From Stieleria magnilauensis (GTDB lineage Bacteria > Planctomycetota > Planctomycetia > Pirellulales > Pirellulaceae), in assembly GCA_007753675.1 (NCBI GenBank), contig CP036432.1, forward strand, positions 3,694,394 to 3,758,393: DNA of 64,000 nt. The letters run 5' to 3'. Below are positions 25,464 through 34,222 of this stretch, piece by piece; the stretch's first letter is position 1; each line of letters begins with the position of its first letter. The translations under genes were made by a program, and so were the position numbers. The notes under the pieces were generated by a model. The model did not search any database, was not told the DNA's origin, and worked only from the letters and a program-made list of their open reading frames with translations.

Positions 25464-25721
25464 ATGGCAAATAATGCACCGATTAAGCGTTTCGCAGTAG
25501 GTAACGGTATTCGAGCTTCCGTTTGGAAGAACGAATCGAAGAAGAACGGGTCGTGGCTCAGCGTCACGATCACCCGCACCTATCGTGATGGCGAAGAATA
25601 CAAGGACACCACGTCATTTCGACGTGACGACTTGTTGTTCGTCGCCAAGGCGTCGGAACTGGCGTTCTCATGGTGTCTCAGGCAGGCCGAAAAGGCCAAG
25701 CGTGAGGCCAACCAAGAGTAA
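25464..25721 (+). CDS. Small conserved protein, first of three related genes
   Basis: 85 aa from ATG 25464, with AAGGAG ribosome site. Pattern: RFAVGNGIRASVWKNE, then SWLSVTITRTYRDGEEYKDT, then RRDDLLFVAKASELAFSWCL. This strand-rich core with a final helix recurs in the genes at 26584 and 26913, so the three are probably paralogs. I know such proteins from planctomycetes and plasmids only as hypothetical; the compact beta-sheet plus helix would suit ssDNA or RNA binding (PC4-like fold), which is a guess. Confidence 0.7.
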   Translation: MANNAPIKRFAVGNGIRASVWKNESKKNGSWLSVTITRTYRDGEEYKDTTSFRRDDLLFVAKASELAFSWCLRQAEKAKREANQE

Positions 25722-25776
25722 TGGATTATCAACTTGCCGGTGGGGTTCACCCACCGGCTTCACGGATGAAAACGCT

Positions 25777-26061
25777 ATGGAAGATGTCAACCAAATAGCA
25801 CTCTTTCCGCTGGGAAGAATTGTGATGACCAAGGGAGTTCACTTGGCGATTTCGGCAGATGAAATGCTGACCGCGTTGCTGAGACATGCTCAAGGTGACT
25901 GGGGTGACGTTTGTGATGGAGACCGAAAGACCAACGAAGAATCGCTCGCGCGAGGCTTCCGATTGTTCTCGGTCTACCACGCTTCGGACAAAACGAAGTT
26001 CTGGATCATCACGGAAGCAGATCGCTCCTACACCACAATTCTTCTTCCTGAAGAGTACTGA
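25777..26061 (+). CDS. Plasmid-type small protein (GDWGD family)
   Basis: 94 aa from ATG 25777. The core LLRHAQGDWGDVCDGDRKTNE...LFSVYH...FWIITEADRSYTTILLPEEY in layout is typical of a small protein family carried by many plasmids and conjugative elements, and often misnamed as a restriction subunit. Function unknown. Its presence supports a plasmid origin of this region. A strong hairpin with a T-run follows 55 bp after the stop. Confidence 0.8.
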   Translation: MEDVNQIALFPLGRIVMTKGVHLAISADEMLTALLRHAQGDWGDVCDGDRKTNEESLARGFRLFSVYHASDKTKFWIITEADRSYTTILLPEEY

Positions 26062-26116
26062 GTCGCTAATCGGTTTTCGTCGTTCAGGGAACGACATGGG
26101 TTTTACCCACGGTAAC

Positions 26117-26149
26117 GCCGGGCTGTTCGTGTCAGCCCGGCACTTTTCC
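26117..26149 (+). terminator. Intrinsic terminator-like hairpin
   Basis: GCCGGGCTG (26117-26125), loop TTCGTGT, CAGCCCGGC (26133-26141): perfect 9 bp, followed by ACTTTTCC. It is a good terminator for the plasmid-type gene upstream. Confidence 0.65.
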
Positions 26150-26155
26150 AACTTA

Positions 26156-26187
26156 CCTCTCCCTGACAGGCAACTGTCAGGGAGGGG
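26156..26187 (+). other. 14-bp hairpin with GCAA tetraloop
   Basis: Arms 26156-26169 and 26174-26187 around TCCCTGACAG / CTGTCAGGGA with loop GCAA (26170-26173), a GNRA tetraloop on the plus strand. It is very stable and lies between two other hairpins; probably an RNA structure of the leader of the next gene. Confidence 0.55.
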
Positions 26188-26199
26188 CGATTGAAAAAC

Positions 26200-26237
26200 G
26201 GGGAGTTCACGCCCCTCTGTCACACGTGAACTTCCCC
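26200..26237 (+). promoter_or_regulatory. Leader hairpin before the 86-aa gene
   Basis: GGGGAGTTCACG (26200-26211) pairs with CGTGAACTTCCCC (26225-26237), with one bulged T. The ribosome site GGAGAAG follows immediately at 26241. The structure could affect mRNA stability or translation of the next gene. Confidence 0.45.
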
Positions 26238-26251
26238 TTCGGAGAAGAACA

Positions 26252-26512
26252 ATGACACGACTTTATCAAAAACTATTGGTTCGGCTGATACCTGAAGATG
26301 TGCTTGAAGCAATTCACATTCTGCATGAAGAGCAGGTGGAACGCATGAAATGCAATCCGCCCGCCATCAATCGTCGCTACCCGCTGTATCCGCAAGAGCA
26401 CGCGGTTGAGCTTATCGACGAATTGCTCGACGCCGCCCGCGATGCGGGTTGGCGTTCGGTGCAGGATCAATTGTCAGAGTGCTTCTCTGATGCACCAGAC
26501 TACGACCAATAG
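26252..26512 (+). CDS. Small hypothetical protein
   Basis: 86 aa with GGAGAAG ribosome site 4 bp before the ATG. Mostly helical and acidic (LIPEDVLEAIHILHEEQVERM, EHAVELIDELLDAARDAGWRSVQDQL), no membrane segment. I do not recognise it. It lies behind three tandem hairpins, so it starts its own transcription unit or is regulated through its leader. Confidence 0.6.
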   Translation: MTRLYQKLLVRLIPEDVLEAIHILHEEQVERMKCNPPAINRRYPLYPQEHAVELIDELLDAARDAGWRSVQDQLSECFSDAPDYDQ

Positions 26513-26583
26513 CAAATCCGCGTGGAGAGAGTGACAGCTCTCCACGCATTTTCAATTCAACATTGCCAATCGACAGCCACACG

Positions 26584-26916
26584 ATGCCTGACAAATCAAG
26601 AAAGCCATACACGATGGTTGGAGCCGAGCAGCTAACCGCATCGGTCTACAAGACCGGCGATGAACTGATGGGCTTTGACTACCGATTCAACATCACTCGC
26701 CTGAACAACCGCACTGGCCGAGTGAATCAATGGTTCACGCCCGACGACCTTTGCGCGATGGTCAAGTTGGTTCGCGTCTTGTCAGCCGAACTTGCTCACG
26801 ATGGCTGTATGGATGAGGAAAGTCGCAATCTGTTGTTTCGCCTCGCAGCAGGGCTTGATGACGCTATTGCCGAAGTGTCCACCAACAACAACGTAAATGG
26901 AGCCACCAACCAATGA
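26584..26916 (+). CDS. Small conserved protein, second of three related genes
   Basis: 110 aa from ATG 26584 (TTG 26563 possible). Core pattern TASVYKTGDELMGFDYRFNITRLNNRTGRVNQWFTPDDLCAMVKLVRVLSAELAHD in layout is similar to those at 25464 and 26913: a strand pair, then F.x.DDL and a long helix. Overlaps the next gene by 4 bp (ATGA). Function unknown. Confidence 0.62.
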   Translation: MPDKSRKPYTMVGAEQLTASVYKTGDELMGFDYRFNITRLNNRTGRVNQWFTPDDLCAMVKLVRVLSAELAHDGCMDEESRNLLFRLAAGLDDAIAEVSTNNNVNGATNQ

Positions 26917-27164
26917 GAACAAAACTCGTACACGAAATCCGGCAGGGGCTTCTTATTGTTCGCATACGTCGTGCGAAGTCAGGCGACACAATTCGCCACA
27001 TGCTTTCCCTACATCGCCTCTATAAGAACGGTGACTTGTGGCACGAATCAACTCGTCTTGGCCGCGACGACATCCCGTTCGTTCGCTTCCTGCTTGACGA
27101 AGCCCACACGTGGATGATCGAGCAGGAGAGTGGAGTCACACAAGGCATGGAAGCCGCCGAATGA
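26913..27164 (+). CDS. Small conserved protein, third of three related genes
   Basis: 83 aa. Pattern LLIVRIRRAKSG...HMLSLHRLYKNGDLWHES, then RDDIPFVRFLLDEAHTWMIEQ, the same order as in the 25464 gene (R.YRDGEE..D, RDDLLFVAKASELAFSW). It overlaps both neighbours by 4 bp (ATGA at each end), so it is translationally coupled to the MT-A70 methylase that follows. Function unknown; it may bind nucleic acid. Confidence 0.65.
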   Translation: MRTKLVHEIRQGLLIVRIRRAKSGDTIRHMLSLHRLYKNGDLWHESTRLGRDDIPFVRFLLDEAHTWMIEQESGVTQGMEAAE

Positions 27165-27724
27165 ACGAACGGCTCCCAAGCATCGTCGAAAGCCTCGAAG
27201 AGCTTGTTTCTTCCGGGTCGAAGTTCGGCACGGTCTACGCTGACCCGCCTTGGTCCTATTCCAACAAGGCGGCTCGCGGTGCCGCCGACAATCACTATTC
27301 GACGATGGATCTCGAATCGATCTGTTCAGAACCGGTTAGCCAGTTGATTGCGAACAACGCTCACTTGCACCTCTGGACAACGAATGCGTTTCTTCGAGAA
27401 GCATTCGATGTCATGGACGCATGGGGCTTCCAATTCAAATCGTGTTTGATCTGGATTAAGCCACAACTCGGCATGGGCAACTACTGGCGTGTCTCACACG
27501 AATTCTTGCTTCTTGGTGTGCGAGGCAGCCTGCCGTTTGCTGACAAGACCTGTCGTAGCTGGTTGCTGCATCGACGAACGCGCCATAGCCGAAAACCGTT
27601 TGCGGTTCGTGAACTCATCGAGAGAGTCAGTCCGGGGCCGTATCTCGAACTGTACGGTCGCGAAGAGCATCCCCGAACGCAGTGGACCGTCTACGGCAAC
27701 CAAGTCGAACGTCGCTTGTTTTAA
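27161..27724 (+). CDS. MT-A70-family adenine methyltransferase
   Basis: 187 aa from ATG 27161, overlapping the previous stop as ATGA. The catalytic DPPW is at 28-31 in FGTVYADPPWSYSNKAARGAADNHYSTM, the hallmark of MT-A70 enzymes that methylate N6 of adenine using SAM. HLHLWTTNAFLREAFDVMDAWGF and CLIWIKPQLGMGNYWR are the usual following motifs, and FAVRELIERVSPGPYLELYGRE the C-terminal one. On phages and plasmids such enzymes often act as solitary DNA methylases that protect against restriction. No restriction endonuclease partner is seen. Confidence 0.9.
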   Translation: MNERLPSIVESLEELVSSGSKFGTVYADPPWSYSNKAARGAADNHYSTMDLESICSEPVSQLIANNAHLHLWTTNAFLREAFDVMDAWGFQFKSCLIWIKPQLGMGNYWRVSHEFLLLGVRGSLPFADKTCRSWLLHRRTRHSRKPFAVRELIERVSPGPYLELYGREEHPRTQWTVYGNQVERRLF

Positions 27725-27752
27725 CCCTCTCCAACGAATCTGACATTTACTG

Positions 27753-27956
27753 ATGCGAAACCCGAAAACCAATCGACGAAAGGAAGAGTGTGACCAGAGG
27801 TCGCGTTCCGACCTGCCCGATTGGGTTTCGGATGAACTGCTGAAAAAGACCATTGAAATCTGGCAACCGTACTACCCGAACCAGTTGACCCGCGACGATG
27901 CCATCGCGATCATCAACAATGTCGGTGGTGTCATTGATTGTCTTCGTCGGGAGTAG
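27753..27956 (+). CDS. Small protein preceding the serine recombinase
   Basis: 67 aa. The C-terminal part LPDWVSDELLKKTIEIWQPYYPNQLTRDDAIAIINNVGGVIDCL in layout is helical. Similar small proteins stand next to recombinases in mobile elements, where they might be recombination directionality factors or simply conserved neighbours; this is from memory and unverified. The recombinase begins 5 bp after its stop, so the two are co-expressed. Confidence 0.65.
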   Translation: MRNPKTNRRKEECDQRSRSDLPDWVSDELLKKTIEIWQPYYPNQLTRDDAIAIINNVGGVIDCLRRE

Positions 27957-27961
27957 TGAAA

Positions 27962-29433
27962 ATGAAGCGGTTCGTCGCCTTAGCTCGCGTCAGCAGTCGC
28001 GAACAGGAACGAGAAGGATTCTCACTCGAAGTACAGGAAGACGCACTCAGGCACTACGCGGAATTGCAGGGCGGTGAAATTGTCCGCTTCTTCCGCATCG
28101 CCGAAACTGCATCCAAGAGCGATGAACGCAAGACCTTCAAAGAACTTGTACGTTACGCCAAGAAGCACTGCTTGGAAATTGACGGTCTGCTGTTCTACAA
28201 ACTCGACCGGGCGGCACGAAATCTTTACGACTACGTTGAGCTGGAACGTCTGGAATCCGAATACAACGTCCCGTTCATTTCCGTCGCACAACCCACCGAC
28301 AGCAATCCTGCTGGCCGCATGATGCGTCGCACGCTCGCCAACATGGCCAGCTTCTACACCGAGCAGCAATCGGTTGATGTACGCGAGGGCCTCGCTCGCC
28401 GCGTTCAGGAAGGCTGGTTCATCGGTCTCGCTCCCTACGGCTACAAGAACGTTCGTAAGAACGGTCGCGGCATCGTGGAAGTCCATCGGCGAAACGGCAA
28501 AACCGTGAAACGGATCTTTGAGCTATTCGCCTTCCATTCGCTGACGCTCGACCAACTCGCCGAAAAGTTGCATGAAGAGGGGTTAATTTACCGGGACTCC
28601 ACCCACAAGTTTCCGCGTAGTTCCCTCCACAACATGCTCCGCGACCGGGCCTACATCGGAGAGATTGAACACAAGGGCAACTGGTATCCCGGTAAGCACG
28701 AGCCACTGGTTGACCGAGCAACGTGGGACCGCGTTCAGACCATTCTGGGCGGACACGTTTACCAGTCCCATGAGCTGACCTACGCGGGAGACCGCATCAA
28801 ATGCGGACATTGTGGACATCGAATCACGGGTGAAGTCAAAACGAAACAGACGAAAGCTGGGCCAAAGCGATACATCTACTATCGCTGCACCTACTACAAC
28901 AAAGGCGACCATCCACGTATCCGGGTCCGCGAGGCTGACTTCGACTCTCAAGTGATGGCGATTCTCACCAAGATGAAGATCGAAGACGAAGGCGTGCAGG
29001 AATGGTTCCGCACTGTGCTTGCTTCCAAGACACGCGATACACAGTTGGATTCGCTCTCGCAACGACATGAACTTCAGCGTCAGGAGACCCTGATAGTCGG
29101 CCAGCAGGACCGTCTGCTCAACATGCGATTGGCGGAAGAGATTGACGAATCAACGTTCGCCGCGAAGCAAACAGAATTACGTGATCGCCTCAGTAACATG
29201 AAGCTGCAACTCGACGTTCTCGACCGCTCCCACGACGAATATGCCGACTTGGCGAGCAGAATTTTTGAACTTTCGCAAAGCCTTACTAGCAAATGGCTTA
29301 CCGCCGATGTGATGGAAAAACGTCAGATCCTCGATATCGTGTTTTTGAACTGCGTCCTCGATGACGTAACTCTAGTCCCCACAATAAGAAAGCCCTTCGA
29401 CGTACTGGCCGAAGGGCTCATTTCTAAGAATAG

Positions 29434-29446
<13 letters not shown>
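27962..29446 (+). CDS. Large serine recombinase (integrase of the element)
   Basis: 494 aa from ATG 27962 (GGGAG ribosome site). N-terminal resolvase domain with the nucleophile region ALARVSSREQE (S11 or S12) and conserved LDRAARN; then the recombinase domain (about 170-270, with APYGYKNV and the repeated NMLRDRAYIGEI), a zinc ribbon (IKCGHCGHRITGE...YYRC) and a coiled-coil part (about 360-430). Such enzymes integrate circular DNA at att sites. The stop codon (29444-29446) lies inside the tRNA-Pro gene, meaning that the last codons (S-R-G-D) are read from tRNA sequence. This places the enzyme at the right end of the element, as expected for its own integrase. Confidence 0.92.
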
Positions 29447-29507
<61 letters not shown>

Positions 29508-30268
29508 ATGGTGGGATTGTGATGCGGGTTTCTTTGGAAAATCCACCCGCTCACGGATCTCTTCGCTCGGCTTGCGTCCCGATCAATCGACCGTCGCAAC
29601 CCGAACGGACGCGTAATATAACCTCGCCCCGCCGAGCTGCAAATACCCACCTGAAAACTCCTCCGACCGCCTTTTCCCGGCTCCCCAACCCCCGCCGGCG
29701 GAATGGCGGTTGCCAAGTCCTTGGCTGGCTCCGCGGAAAGCCCGACGGGCACGCACAAGCCGGATTGGAGACAAGGCGGATTGGAGACAAAGGCCGAGGC
29801 ATGGTGTCGGGCCGCCGGAGCCTTGGGATCCCGCTGGATTCCCTCCGGCGGTCGACGCTCCATGCCGTTTCCTGGGCATCGGATGAGATGGCGGAACGGC
29901 GGGAGACGTCCGGTGTCGGTCTTGGAACACAGTGAAAGACTCGCGGTCTGCCGCAAAGTGAGGCGTCGGTTCCTTGGGTTGGGGCCGGTAGGCTCGCGCC
30001 AAACGGCTGATCGTCGTTCGACATCAGCCGGTTCGCGCCGGCGCGAGCCGCCTCCTCGTTGCTGTCAACTTAGTGGGATTGGGTCGGCGTCCCACCGGTA
30101 TCCAATGCACTCTGTTGGGCGTCAATGTAGTTGACGGACCGGAGGGCTCGCGCCCTACCGCTAACAAATGCGTACCGTTTGGTGGCAAAGTAGGGGCCCG
30201 TAGGCTCGCGCGATACCGCTGATTTCGGGGGTGGTTCGATTGCGTCGAGAGACTCTTGGCTTGTTCCG
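29508..30268. repeat. Intergenic region with REP-like GC-rich repeats
   Basis: No gene. It holds a 16-17-bp tandem (CGGATTGGAGACAA) at 29761-29793 and three copies of a GGCTCGCGC-type repeat at 29983-30008, 30138-30162 and 30195-30220 (layout: CCGGTAGGGCTCGCGCCxTACCGCT). Palindromes GGCTGAT...ATCAGCC (30005-30029) and GGTTCGCGCC-GGCGCGAGCC (30030-30049) are also present. I associate such repeats with planctomycete chromosomes, which supports the view that the host genome starts here. Confidence 0.6.
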
Positions 30269-31882
30269 CTACGGTCGGGCATTGGGTGAGGCGAGTAGGC
30301 CGGTTTGGGCGAATCGTTGCAGCTTTTGCTCGACGACGGCGCGGAGTTGCTCCTGGGTGGGGGTGACCGACTGGAGTTCTGTTTTCGGATCCGGCGATTC
30401 TGCGTCCGGTGACTCCGCCTGCATCGCGACTCCAAACTCAAGTAGCGCGGCGGCGATTTGATCGATCGTTGCGACGCCGTCCATGCGTTTGATGATCTCG
30501 CGTTCGAAGTCGTCCAGGTGAACCGATTCGTGTCGCAGATTGGTCACCCGGCTGTCCTGCTCGGCTTGATGACGGATCAGTTCGGTTGTGACCGGCGTCG
30601 GGCCGATTTCCACGGTGCAGTCGGACGGCGCCGCGTAGAGCGCAACGAGACTGGACGAATACAGTTCCAAAAACGTCTCGTACAACTCATGACGACACTC
30701 TTCGACGCTAGGTCGCTGCTCGGCCGGAATGGCTTGACGAGCGATGTCGGCCAAGGCATCGATCGAAATGTCACAGGGCCAGATCGATGCGAGATGGCGG
30801 AAAGCATGGACCTGGACCGGATTGCCGACGGTCAGGGTGCGGCCAGAGGCGTGTTCGAAAACATGGGCATCGCGTGATTCGTCCGCGTCTGCGTCCTCGG
30901 GCTCTTGTTCGGCCAACGGTGAGTTGACGTACAAACGCTTGAGCCGTTCTGGACCGATGGCTCGATCGAGTTGGACGTCGCAGTGGCAAAGCAGTGATTG
31001 CCGAAACTTTCGATTGCGAAGAAAGTCCAAATACTGCTCCATCTGAACCAAGCCGGGCGCGATCTTCGACAACGTCCCTCGCGTCTCGTCGCCGTACTCG
31101 TTCGGAATCATGCTGGCGAATTGAGCTTCGCACATGAACCGTAATCCACTCGCCTCGGCGCGGGACACGAATTGGTGAAAGAAGAGCGGTTCGTTGTAGT
31201 CTTCGAGATGTTCATGGTAGATATAACTGTCTTCGCTGGCCCGCACGATGCTCAGTTCTTCGTGCAACAGTTTTTCATATGCGTCTTGATTCTGCTGGAC
31301 CGCCGAGGCGAGAAAGTCGACGAGGGCGCGCGACTGATTGATCTTGGTTTGCGTGTCATCGAATCCCGATGCGTGATAGCTCATCATTTCACGCACGCCG
31401 CGTCGCAGGTACCAGCCGGGGTAGGTGTTGTAGCTGACGTAAGCCACCCCGTTTTCAGCGAGATGGTGACGGCAGACGGATAAGATCTTTTCTTGAACCT
31501 CTGGCGGAACCCACGAATAGACTCCGTGGCAGATAATGAAATCGAATTTGCCTTCGCTGGAATCGAATTCGAGAATGTCTTGATGCCGAAGCGTGATGTT
31601 GCTCAACGACAAGGCGTCAATGACCGGCTTGCCCTCTTCGACCTGACGCTTCGACGCGTCCAAGCCCAGAAATTCGGAACCGGGAAAACGGGCTGCCATC
31701 GGAATCAAGTTGCCTCCCGCGGCAGATCCGATTTCCAAGACGCGACATCGCGAAACGTCGGCCGGCTGCATCCCAAAGAGTTGTGCCAGGGCGGCTAGAT
31801 TGCGCGGGTGACTGGACGCATAGGGATAGCTGGCATAGGGATACTCGTCGTAGCTGAACGGTGGTGTGGATTCGGACGGCAT
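30269..31882 (-). CDS. SAM-dependent methyltransferase with regulatory domain
   Basis: 537 aa from ATG 31882; the frame is open to 32140 but that part is low-quality. SAM motif I is VLEIGSAAGGN (49-57), followed by GLDASKRQVEEG and FDFIICHGVYSWVP. After the methyltransferase fold (about 1-230) comes the methyltransferase regulatory domain (LFFHQFVSRAEASGLRFMCEAQFASM in layout) and a C-terminal winged-helix-like part (DDFEREIIKRMDGVATIDQIAAALLEF). Substrate unknown. It begins the chromosomal side beyond the tRNA. The gene is followed by REP-like repeats. Confidence 0.85.
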   Translation of the reverse strand: MPSESTPPFSYDEYPYASYPYASSHPRNLAALAQLFGMQPADVSRCRVLEIGSAAGGNLIPMAARFPGSEFLGLDASKRQVEEGKPVIDALSLSNITLRHQDILEFDSSEGKFDFIICHGVYSWVPPEVQEKILSVCRHHLAENGVAYVSYNTYPGWYLRRGVREMMSYHASGFDDTQTKINQSRALVDFLASAVQQNQDAYEKLLHEELSIVRASEDSYIYHEHLEDYNEPLFFHQFVSRAEASGLRFMCEAQFASMIPNEYGDETRGTLSKIAPGLVQMEQYLDFLRNRKFRQSLLCHCDVQLDRAIGPERLKRLYVNSPLAEQEPEDADADESRDAHVFEHASGRTLTVGNPVQVHAFRHLASIWPCDISIDALADIARQAIPAEQRPSVEECRHELYETFLELYSSSLVALYAAPSDCTVEIGPTPVTTELIRHQAEQDSRVTNLRHESVHLDDFEREIIKRMDGVATIDQIAAALLEFGVAMQAESPDAESPDPKTELQSVTPTQEQLRAVVEQKLQRFAQTGLLASPNARP

Positions 31883-32290
31883 CGAGGGGCACGCGGTTGG
31901 GGGTTGGCGGAGAGGAGAGGGGTGGATTGCGACGGGATGGAGAGGTGATGGGATCGGCTGGGGAGCCTCGGTGAGAGCCCTCCCCTTATAGCATCTCCTC
32001 AGTGTTCGGCGTTGAGCGTCCTTGCCATCGCGCAGCCCTTTCCGCAGCGCAGCTTTGGCATGGCGGATTCTCAACGCCGCGCTGATTATTATTTGAAGCG
32101 GTAGCCAGCGGAGTGCTACGGATCCCCTCCCCAGCCGCATGACGGCTTAGCGAGACTTCCGAGCACACCGCTCGCTTCATCCCAAAACGGATCACTCAGA
32201 TGTAGCTTAGCGGGCTCTCTATAAGGTTTCCGAAGTGGGTGAGGCTGGACTACCAATCACACAAGCCTTTCAACTCGGTGAGACTACAGC
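31883..32290 (+). other. Upstream flank of the IS110 transposase, possible bridge-RNA region
   Basis: About 400 bp without a gene. The part nearest the transposase, about 32100-32290, is where IS110 elements encode their bridge RNA; the length fits but I could not fold it with confidence. CTCAGATGT at 32195-32203 recurs at 33591-33599 after the transposase and may mark the element ends. Confidence 0.35.
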
Positions 32291-33599
32291 ATGAACGACA
32301 ATTCACCCACACTCAACCAATCCATCGCGCTTTTTGTTGGAATCGATTGGGCTGATCAGAAACATGACTGCCACATCATTGATTCTCAAGGCAGAGAATC
32401 GGCGATGGAACTGCCCCACACCCCCGAAGCGATCAACCAATGGATCGCCAAGATGACTGAGAAAGCCAAGGGCGGGAAAATCGCGATCATGCTCGAACAG
32501 TCCAAGGGCCCCCTGATCCATGCCTTGATGTTCCGTCAGAACATCGTTCTCTACCCGATTAACCCTAAACAACTCTCTCGCTATCGAGAAAGCTATCCGG
32601 GTGGCGATGGCAAAAGTGATCCTACCGACGCGATGTATCTGGCCAGGCTTCTTCGCGAACGAATCGAGACCCTTAAGGCATGGCTGCCTGATGATGAGCA
32701 GACGCGATTGCTGAACCGGCTTTGCGAGCAAAGACGCTTCATCGTAGGCAGCCAAACAAAACTGCGTCAGCAGCTTATCAGCGTACTTAAACAGTATTTT
32801 CCTGTAGTTTTGGAGCTGTTCGGCAAATCCCACCAGCTGGATTTGCTACTGGCTGTACTCAAGCGGTGGCCTGATCCCAGGCAACTCCGTCGTGCTGATC
32901 GTCGGTTGATTGTTCGGGTTCTGCGAGAACACGGAGTCCGAAATGAGGAGCGGCAAAAAGAAGCCCTCGATGCCATTCGTAGCTCGCCGTTGCTCTGCGA
33001 TGACTCTGCCCTGATCACTCCCATGTCCATGACGGTTAAGCATTTGGCTCAGCAAATCGAAGGATCCATCAAAACGATTGAGCAGTTCGACCAACAGATT
33101 AGCGAGTCGTTCAAGGCTCACGGCGATGCCCACCTGTTCTCCTCGCTCCGAGGAGCCGGCCCAGCACTTGCGCCTCGACTTCTGTGTGCGTTCGGTTCGC
33201 AGCGTGATCGCTGGTCCGATGCCGATGAACTGGCTTCCTTTAGCGGAATCGCACCCATCACGCGTCAAAGCGGAAAGCAGCGTCATGTTCAACGGCGCTA
33301 TGCCTGCCCGAAATACCTTCGCCAAACCTTTCATGAGTTTGCAGCCGCAGCCCGGACATGGTGTCCGTGGACCAAAGCTCGCTACCAAATGTTACGAGCC
33401 CAAGGAATGAAACACCACGCGGTGCTACGCAAGCTCGCACGTAGTTGGATCCGGATTCTCTACCGCGTCTGGCAGACCCGCATCCCGTTCGACTGTGGTC
33501 GATACATTGAAACTCTCAAACGCCGATTACCCGGTATCGTCCCCTACCTCGAAAATTCCTGAAATCCGAAAACAAGCCACTTGCTCAGAGCTCAGATGT
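32195..33599 (+). mobile_element. IS110-family insertion sequence (ends uncertain)
   Basis: About 1.4 kb, bounded by the 9-bp direct repeat CTCAGATGT. IS110 elements usually lack long terminal inverted repeats, so this repeat is the only visible boundary. If a bridge RNA of about 180 nt is encoded upstream of the transposase, the true left end would lie nearer 32100. The transposase is complete, so the element may be active. Confidence 0.55.
32291..33562 (+). CDS. IS110-family transposase (DEDD recombinase)
   Basis: 423 aa, full length. The N-terminal RuvC-like DEDD domain starts FVGIDWADQKHDCHII (first catalytic Asp) and includes IMLEQSKGPL and DPTDAMYLARLL (later acidic residues). The C-terminal Transposase_20 domain has FSSLRGAGPALAPRLLCAFG and ELASFSGIAPITRQSGK, with the conserved Ser of that domain. 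IS110 enzymes use a bridge RNA to choose target and donor. No frameshift or stop interrupts the gene. Confidence 0.95.
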   Translation: MNDNSPTLNQSIALFVGIDWADQKHDCHIIDSQGRESAMELPHTPEAINQWIAKMTEKAKGGKIAIMLEQSKGPLIHALMFRQNIVLYPINPKQLSRYRESYPGGDGKSDPTDAMYLARLLRERIETLKAWLPDDEQTRLLNRLCEQRRFIVGSQTKLRQQLISVLKQYFPVVLELFGKSHQLDLLLAVLKRWPDPRQLRRADRRLIVRVLREHGVRNEERQKEALDAIRSSPLLCDDSALITPMSMTVKHLAQQIEGSIKTIEQFDQQISESFKAHGDAHLFSSLRGAGPALAPRLLCAFGSQRDRWSDADELASFSGIAPITRQSGKQRHVQRRYACPKYLRQTFHEFAAAARTWCPWTKARYQMLRAQGMKHHAVLRKLARSWIRILYRVWQTRIPFDCGRYIETLKRRLPGIVPYLENS

Positions 33600-34222
33600 C
33601 TCGCTTCGCTCGCCCCTCCCGCGTACGGGTCGTGCGGTTTTTAAGCCGTTGATCATAATGGGTTTTCGTCACCCTCCCCCAGGGCATTGGTATCTACACA
33701 TCTTTTGCATGTCAGAAGGTTGTGCATGGCCGTTGGCCAAATTGAACCTCATTGCGATGACGTTCCTGGGGCGGCGCAACCCTCGCAAATGCTCGGTTTG
33801 CTTGCCCCAGGCTATGGATATGCATGCCCTTTGGGCAAAAAGCGACTTGTGTCGATACTAATGCCTGCCAGGAGGGTGACATTAGAAACTGCACGACCTC
33901 CACACGGGAGGATCTGTTCAGTCGGGTCGACCTCCGTAACTGCCATGGAAGCGTTTCGTATTGGGGCGCGGTACATTCGTCACGTTCGGCAACCTTTCAC
34001 AGTCATCGAGACGGCGCAAACCGTTCATCCCGTAAAAGCATCTCTGCGTGACGCTTGCGAGCGGACGAGGTGCGGAATCGTCGAAGAGAGTATAGCGCTG
34101 TGCGTTCGCGTCGCAACGGGCACCGCGCGGAGCAGGCCATCATGCCGATGGCGCTACCCACATTGTTCCACGGCACGATGCCAGACGGGACAGCCATCTT
34201 GATTTGAGCAGAACGGATTATC
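33600..34222. other. Gene-free region after IS110 with structured repeats
   Basis: No credible gene. The GC-rich block at 33600-33650 (CGCGTACGGGTCGTGCGG) resembles repeats I know from planctomycete chromosomes. A nested hairpin repeat (33765-33811) and a second one, TGCCC-TTT-GGGCA (33825-33837), follow. The last 60 bp are the leader of the caspase-like gene, with no strong ribosome site. Confidence 0.4.
33765..33811. repeat. Nested inverted-repeat element
   Basis: CCTGGGGC (33765-33772) pairs with GCCCCAGG (33804-33811); inside, GCAAA (33785-33789) pairs with TTTGC (33797-33801). The shape is like a dispersed REP element. Other copies are not visible in this window. Confidence 0.45.

Noticed and set aside
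33563-34222. Coding region after IS110 (171-aa ORF at 33687)
   Set aside because: Sequence overlaps palindromic repeats and shows no protein-like pattern.
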